DNA of 64,000 nt from positions 2,604,001-2,668,000 of the forward strand of contig NZ_CP049862.1 of the NCBI RefSeq assembly GCF_011300875.1, given 5' to 3'. Every line of letters begins with the position of its first letter. Within the stretch, counting starts at the first letter, position 1. The notes beneath the pieces are model-generated. The model did no database searches, was not told where the DNA came from, and saw only the letters and a list, made by a program, of their open reading frames with translations. Position numbers and translations under genes: made by a program. The stretch comes from Sanguibacter sp. HDW7. Its GTDB lineage: Bacteria > Actinomycetota > Actinomycetes > Actinomycetales > Cellulomonadaceae. Of this stretch, positions 59,760 through 64,000 are shown one piece after another.

Positions 59760-60530
59760 TCAGCTGACGCGGATGAAGACCGGGTTGCTCTGCCAGATCT
59801 TGCGGAACTGGACCGTCTTGCCGGGGCGCGGGGCGTCGATCTGCGAGTTGCCGCCCGCGTAGATCGCGATGTGGCCCGGGGTCCAGATGAGGTCCCCGGG
59901 GCGGGCGTCAGCCCGGGAGATGACCTTGCCGGCGTAGCGCTGGGCGCTCGACGAGCGGGGCAGGTCGATGCCGAGCTGCGCGTAGACGTACGACGTGAAG
60001 CCGGAGCAGTCGAACCCGCGGGGCGTCGTGCCTCCGTAGACGTACGGGACGCCGACGTAGCGGGCCGCGATCTCGAGGACCTTGGAACCCGACACGCTCT
60101 GCGGGATCGGGTTGTTCTCGACCTTCGGCGCGGGGGCCTCGGTGCGGTCGTTCGAGCGCGAGGCGGGGGTCTCGGTGCGTGCCGGGGCGACGGGCGCCTG
60201 GCGAACCTCGGGAGCCGGGGTGACCTTGACGATCTCGATGTCGTCGATGTCGTCGGCCCAGGAGCCCTCGGAGACGGTGACGGCGGGCGCGGCAGAGAGC
60301 TGAGCGCGGGCCTGCGAGGTGAGGGCCGAGACGTCTGCGGAGCCGAGCGCGAGAGCATCGGCGCCGACGGCGGCGTTGGCGGGGGCCACGGCCATCGAGA
60401 CGAGGAGGCCGGAGGAGGCTGCGACGACGGCTGTGCGCCGTCCGATGCCCTCTCCTGCGACGTCGACGATGACCTGGCCGAGGGGGCGGCGCGCGGCACG
60501 GTGCCGCCCGCGGGTGCTGCTGAGGGTCAC
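59760..60530 (-). CDS. NlpC/P60 peptidoglycan endopeptidase
   Basis: 256 aa exported gamma-D-glutamyl-meso-diaminopimelate type endopeptidase. N-terminal basic region with export signal (about 32-54, A-N-A-A cleavage), a linker of about 90 residues rich in Ala, Pro, Val and Asp, and a C-terminal NlpC/P60 domain (145-256): catalytic Cys175 in F-D-C-S-G-F, His220 in P-G-H-I-A-I-Y and a polar third residue further on. No LysM or coiled coil. ATG start. Its expression is under a cyclic-di-AMP riboswitch and a promoter overlapping an MtrA-like box. Confidence 0.93.
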   Translation of the reverse strand: MTLSSTRGRHRAARRPLGQVIVDVAGEGIGRRTAVVAASSGLLVSMAVAPANAAVGADALALGSADVSALTSQARAQLSAAPAVTVSEGSWADDIDDIEIVKVTPAPEVRQAPVAPARTETPASRSNDRTEAPAPKVENNPIPQSVSGSKVLEIAARYVGVPYVYGGTTPRGFDCSGFTSYVYAQLGIDLPRSSSAQRYAGKVISRADARPGDLIWTPGHIAIYAGGNSQIDAPRPGKTVQFRKIWQSNPVFIRVS

Positions 60531-60545
60531 TGCTGGCCTCTCTCC

Positions 60546-60712
60546 AACGCCTGCGAAGTTAGCTGTCGGGTTCGGGCTGAAGAGTGCCCGGCCGTCAGGA
60601 CCGAGGTCCTTCCGGCTTCACCCCGGGCCTCGTGTCTCCACGAGGCCAAGGTGGTTCCCCCGCCTCTGCCAGCGGTTCATCGTGTCCGCTTCCGGTGGCA
60701 GAGCTCGGCGTT
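60546..60712 (-). promoter_or_regulatory. cyclic-di-AMP riboswitch (ydaO-yuaA type)
   Basis: The minus strand shows the conserved core of this class: GAACCACCTTGG, GGGTGAAGCC and CCCGAACCCGACAGCTAAC followed by CGCAGGCG. The P1 stem is formed by AACGCC (60707-60712) with GGCGTT (60546-60551). It sits 15 bases before the NlpC/P60 start codon. In actinobacteria this riboswitch typically turns off cell wall hydrolases when c-di-AMP is high. Confidence 0.9.
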
Positions 60713-60752
60713 CCGGTCGCGGGCCCGTCCGGAGAACCGGTCGGGCAGATCG

Positions 60753-60793
60753 AAGGTACCTCACCCACCCTGGTCATGTCACGCTCAGATCAC
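60753..60793 (-). promoter_or_regulatory. nlpC promoter with MtrA-like box
   Basis: GTGACA -35 (60777-60782), 18-base spacer, TACCTT -10 (60753-60758), placing the start about 30 bases before the riboswitch. GTGAT-N6-GTGAC (60778-60793) overlaps the -35 and matches the MtrA pattern with one mismatch. Confidence 0.5.
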
Positions 60794-60838
60794 GGTCTGT
60801 GAGGAGGTGTCGGGAATTCACGTACCGCGACACCACGC

Positions 60839-60871
60839 GAGGGGCGCCGCACCCTCGGTGCGACGCCCCTC
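60839..60871 (-). terminator. terminator after dtxR
   Basis: Outer stem GAGGGGCG/CGCCCCTC and inner stem GCACC/GGTGC with a 3-base loop, 21 bases past the dtxR stop. Confidence 0.7.
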
Positions 60872-60892
60872 ACGAGACGGGTGCGAATCCGC

Positions 60893-61594
60893 TCAGGCCT
60901 CCACGAAGACGTGCCGGAAGACCTCGACGGGCAGGTCGGCGCCGTGCTCGGCGTCGGCCGAGGCCACCTCGAGCCGCTCGCCGCGCCGGACGATCGAGAT
61001 CTGCGTGCCCGGCGTCACGCCGGCCGACGAGAGCCGCGCGAGGAGCTCGACGTCCGTCTGGAGAGGCTCGCCGAGCCGTGCGACCGTCCCGGCACACGTG
61101 GCGTCGTCGTCGAGACCCTCATGGACGGTCTGGAGCGAGACGACGCCGTCGAGGAAGGCGTCGATCGTGCGCGTGTCGCCGAGCTCGTCGAGGCCCGGGA
61201 TCGGGTTGCCGTACGGCGAGATCGTCGGGTGGTCGAGCAGGTCGACGAGGCGACGCTCGACCCGGTCGCTCATGACGTGCTCCCAACGGCAGGCCTCGTC
61301 GTGGACGAACTCCCAGTCGAGCCCGATGACGTCGGTGAGCAGGCGCTCCGCGAGGCGGTGCTTGCGCATGACGCGCATCGCCTTCGCGTGGCCGCCCTCG
61401 GTGAGCTCGAGGTGGCGGTCGCCCGAGACGACGACGAGGCCGTCACGCTCCATGCGTGCGACCGTCTGCGAGACGGTCGGGCCTGAATGGCCGAGCCTCT
61501 CGGCGATGCGGGCGCGAAGCGGGACGATTCCCTCCTCGACCAGCTCATAGATGGTCCGTAGATACATCTCGGTGGTGTCGATGAGGTCGCTCAC
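60893..61594 (-). CDS. iron-dependent repressor DtxR/IdeR
   Basis: 233 aa metal-dependent regulator. Every metal residue of DtxR falls at the same number: Met10, Cys102, Glu105, His106 (site 2) and His79, Glu83, His98 (site 1). Helix-turn-helix [16 protein letters not shown] (about 30-45). The C-terminal third is an SH3-like domain, as in IdeR rather than in short MntR. Likely controls siderophore and iron storage genes elsewhere. GTG start with GGGAGG about 11 bases upstream, and a TAGACT -10 at 61629-61634. Confidence 0.93.
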   Translation of the reverse strand: MSDLIDTTEMYLRTIYELVEEGIVPLRARIAERLGHSGPTVSQTVARMERDGLVVVSGDRHLELTEGGHAKAMRVMRKHRLAERLLTDVIGLDWEFVHDEACRWEHVMSDRVERRLVDLLDHPTISPYGNPIPGLDELGDTRTIDAFLDGVVSLQTVHEGLDDDATCAGTVARLGEPLQTDVELLARLSSAGVTPGTQISIVRRGERLEVASADAEHGADLPVEVFRHVFVEA

Positions 61595-61678
61595 GGCGCC
61601 CAGCCTCCCTGTGTCGTCGGTCCGGGCCAGTCTAGGCCGTCCTTCTCGCACCCGCGCCGCCCTTCTCTTGGTGGCCGT

Positions 61679-61695
61679 GCACACGAATCGTGTGC
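61679..61695. repeat. intergenic palindrome, family 1 copy B
   Basis: GCACACG-AAT-CGTGTGC core with weaker outer arms (TTGGTGG / CCCCCA). Lies between dtxR and the divergent DUF559-like gene. Confidence 0.6.
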
Positions 61696-61777
61696 ACAGC
61701 CCCCACAGACACCCCGCTTCGGGACTGGGGGCTGTGGATAGGCGGTCCGGGGATCCCTCGCGCGGCAGGGTGGGGGC

Positions 61778-62665
61778 GTGGCGGAGCACTCTCCCGCGTC
61801 CTGGACGCCCCGAACCCGCACGCACGCCGTCTTCCTCCGACGAGACGCGTACGCGGCCGGGATGACCCGCCGACAGGTCGACCACCGCCTCTCGCGCGGC
61901 ATCTGGCGGTACGTCGTCGCCGGGGTCATCGCGCACCGCGACCACGTCGTCACGGCCACCGATCTCGTCCTCGCCGCAGGACTTGTCCGGCCCGGGTGTC
62001 TCGTCGTCGGGCGGGTCGCCGCCGCGTACCACGGCGTCCCCGTCCCGCTGAGGCTGCCCGTCGCGATCCAGGTCGACTCCCCGGGGCGGTCCGTCCCGTC
62101 CGGCTTCGTCGGCCGCATGGTGACCGTCGATGCTCCGGGGATCCTCCGCGTCGGAGGGATCGCGCGCGTCGCGCCGGACAGGTGGTCGTACGTCGACGCG
62201 CTCGCGACCATGCCCTGGGACGACGTCCGCAACCTCTACGCCTACCTGGTGACGCACGCCCGTCTGGGGCCGGAGCACCTGCGTGAGCACCTCGCGGCCC
62301 ACCCCCACCGGCGTGGCAACGGCCAGCTCCGGGAGCTGCTGCGGCGTAGCGCGTCGGGCGCGCTCAGCGAGGCTGAGGAGCTCATGCACGCGTTGCTACG
62401 ACGCGCCGGCATCACGGGCTGGGAGGCGAACACCCGGATCGACCTGCCAGGCCTGCGCGTGCGCCCTGACGTCGTGTTCCGCGCGGCTCGCGTCGTCATC
62501 GAGGTCGACGGGCGCCGGACGCACGCGTCGCGGCTCGTCGCCGATCATCGGCGGGACGCGGCGTTGACAGCGGCAGGGTGGACCGTCGTGCGGGTCACGT
62601 GGTGGGACCTCGTCGAGCGGCCGGACGCGCTCATCGCTCAGATCCGCCAGATCCTCACGCGCTGA
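61778..62665 (+). CDS. AbiEi-antitoxin-like N-terminus with DUF559/Vsr-like C-terminal domain
   Basis: 295 aa. N-terminal part ([20 protein letters not shown]) is the AbiEi-like helix-turn-helix seen in actinobacterial proteins; the C-terminal 100 residues have an endonuclease-like core with V-R-P-D-V-V-F, V-I-E-V-D-G and [19 protein letters not shown], the PD-(D/E)xK-type DUF559 pattern. No toxin partner adjoins. Such genes are common in Micrococcales and their role is unknown. GTG start. Confidence 0.8.
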   Translation: MAEHSPASWTPRTRTHAVFLRRDAYAAGMTRRQVDHRLSRGIWRYVVAGVIAHRDHVVTATDLVLAAGLVRPGCLVVGRVAAAYHGVPVPLRLPVAIQVDSPGRSVPSGFVGRMVTVDAPGILRVGGIARVAPDRWSYVDALATMPWDDVRNLYAYLVTHARLGPEHLREHLAAHPHRRGNGQLRELLRRSASGALSEAEELMHALLRRAGITGWEANTRIDLPGLRVRPDVVFRAARVVIEVDGRRTHASRLVADHRRDAALTAAGWTVVRVTWWDLVERPDALIAQIRQILTR

Positions 62666-62683
62666 GCCCCTCCCCCGCCAGGC

Positions 62684-62725
62684 GCTGCACGTCTGTTGGG
62701 GGCAGCGCACACGATCCGTGTGCAC
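62684..62725. repeat. intergenic palindrome, family 1 copy C
   Basis: 42 bases identical to copy D, 107 bases upstream of it; inner hairpin GCACACG-ATC-CGTGTGC. Just after the DUF559-like gene. Confidence 0.8.
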
Positions 62726-62751
62726 CGGCCACAACTGAACCCACGCCCTGA

Positions 62752-64000
<1,249 letters not shown>

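Overview
The window is chromosomal DNA of a high-GC actinobacterium, most likely order Micrococcales (inference). The pointers are the conserved order metG-tatD-rpfB-ksgA-ispE, the block galU-moeA-rimJ-sepX/glpR facing 5-formyl-THF cyclo-ligase, rsmI divergent from a protein O-mannosyltransferase, a DtxR/IdeR regulator next to serC, and a decaprenoxanthin-type C50 carotenoid cluster. Coding density is high, many operons are joined by 4-base ATGA/GTGA overlaps, and at least twelve genes have a TANNNT -10 box only 6-7 bases before the start codon, as expected for leaderless mRNAs. I see no insertion sequence, integrase, phage gene or CRISPR array.

Layout. 1-9.5 kb (minus strand): ispE start, ksgA, rpfB, two more G5/transglycosylase proteins, tatD, metG, a secreted sugar-dehydrogenase-like protein and a MarR-type regulator. 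9.5-17.4 kb: rsmI, the mannosyltransferase, a heterodimeric ABC exporter with one degenerate ATP site, and alanine dehydrogenase. 17.5-22.4 kb (minus): a five-gene operon coupling an SsuABC/NMT1-type transporter to a two-cluster ferredoxin and an AprA/fumarate-reductase-like flavoprotein, substrate unknown. 22.5-31.7 kb: an MMPL exporter, a pyrimidine-dimer glycosylase, and the converging operon idi-crtE-crtB-crtI-crtYe-crtYf/Eb with its divergent MarR regulator. The MMPL promoter and the idi/marR intergenic region carry almost the same 13-bp palindrome, so they probably form one regulon. 31.8-40.8 kb: a sialic-acid operon (satA, satB, fused satC, satD, nanA, nanK, nanE) with a divergent GntR regulator.

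41-50.6 kb: tRNA-Ala(CGC), sepX/glpR, rimJ, moeA, galU, fau, a penicillin-acylase-family enzyme, an FmdB zinc ribbon, a SAF-domain protein and mscL. 50.6-56 kb: clustered intergenic hairpins, a 93-aa protein, and a 1606-aa SF1-helicase-like/Vsr-like fusion whose Walker A and B residues are lost. 56-64 kb: tRNA-Arg(CCT), an OsmC-hypothetical-DDAH operon, a tandem universal stress protein that starts at TTG, an NlpC/P60 endopeptidase under a cyclic-di-AMP (ydaO-type) riboswitch, dtxR, an AbiEi/DUF559-like protein, and the start of serC.

Themes. Cell-wall remodelling genes carry the most regulation: direct repeats matching the MtrA box (GTNAC-N6-GTNAC) overlap the promoters of rpfB (perfect) and nlpC (one mismatch), and nlpC also has the riboswitch. 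Pigment and UV repair sit together. A family of GCACAC/GTGTGC-cored intergenic hairpins recurs at least seven times. All functions are inferred by reading the sequence; no database search was possible.
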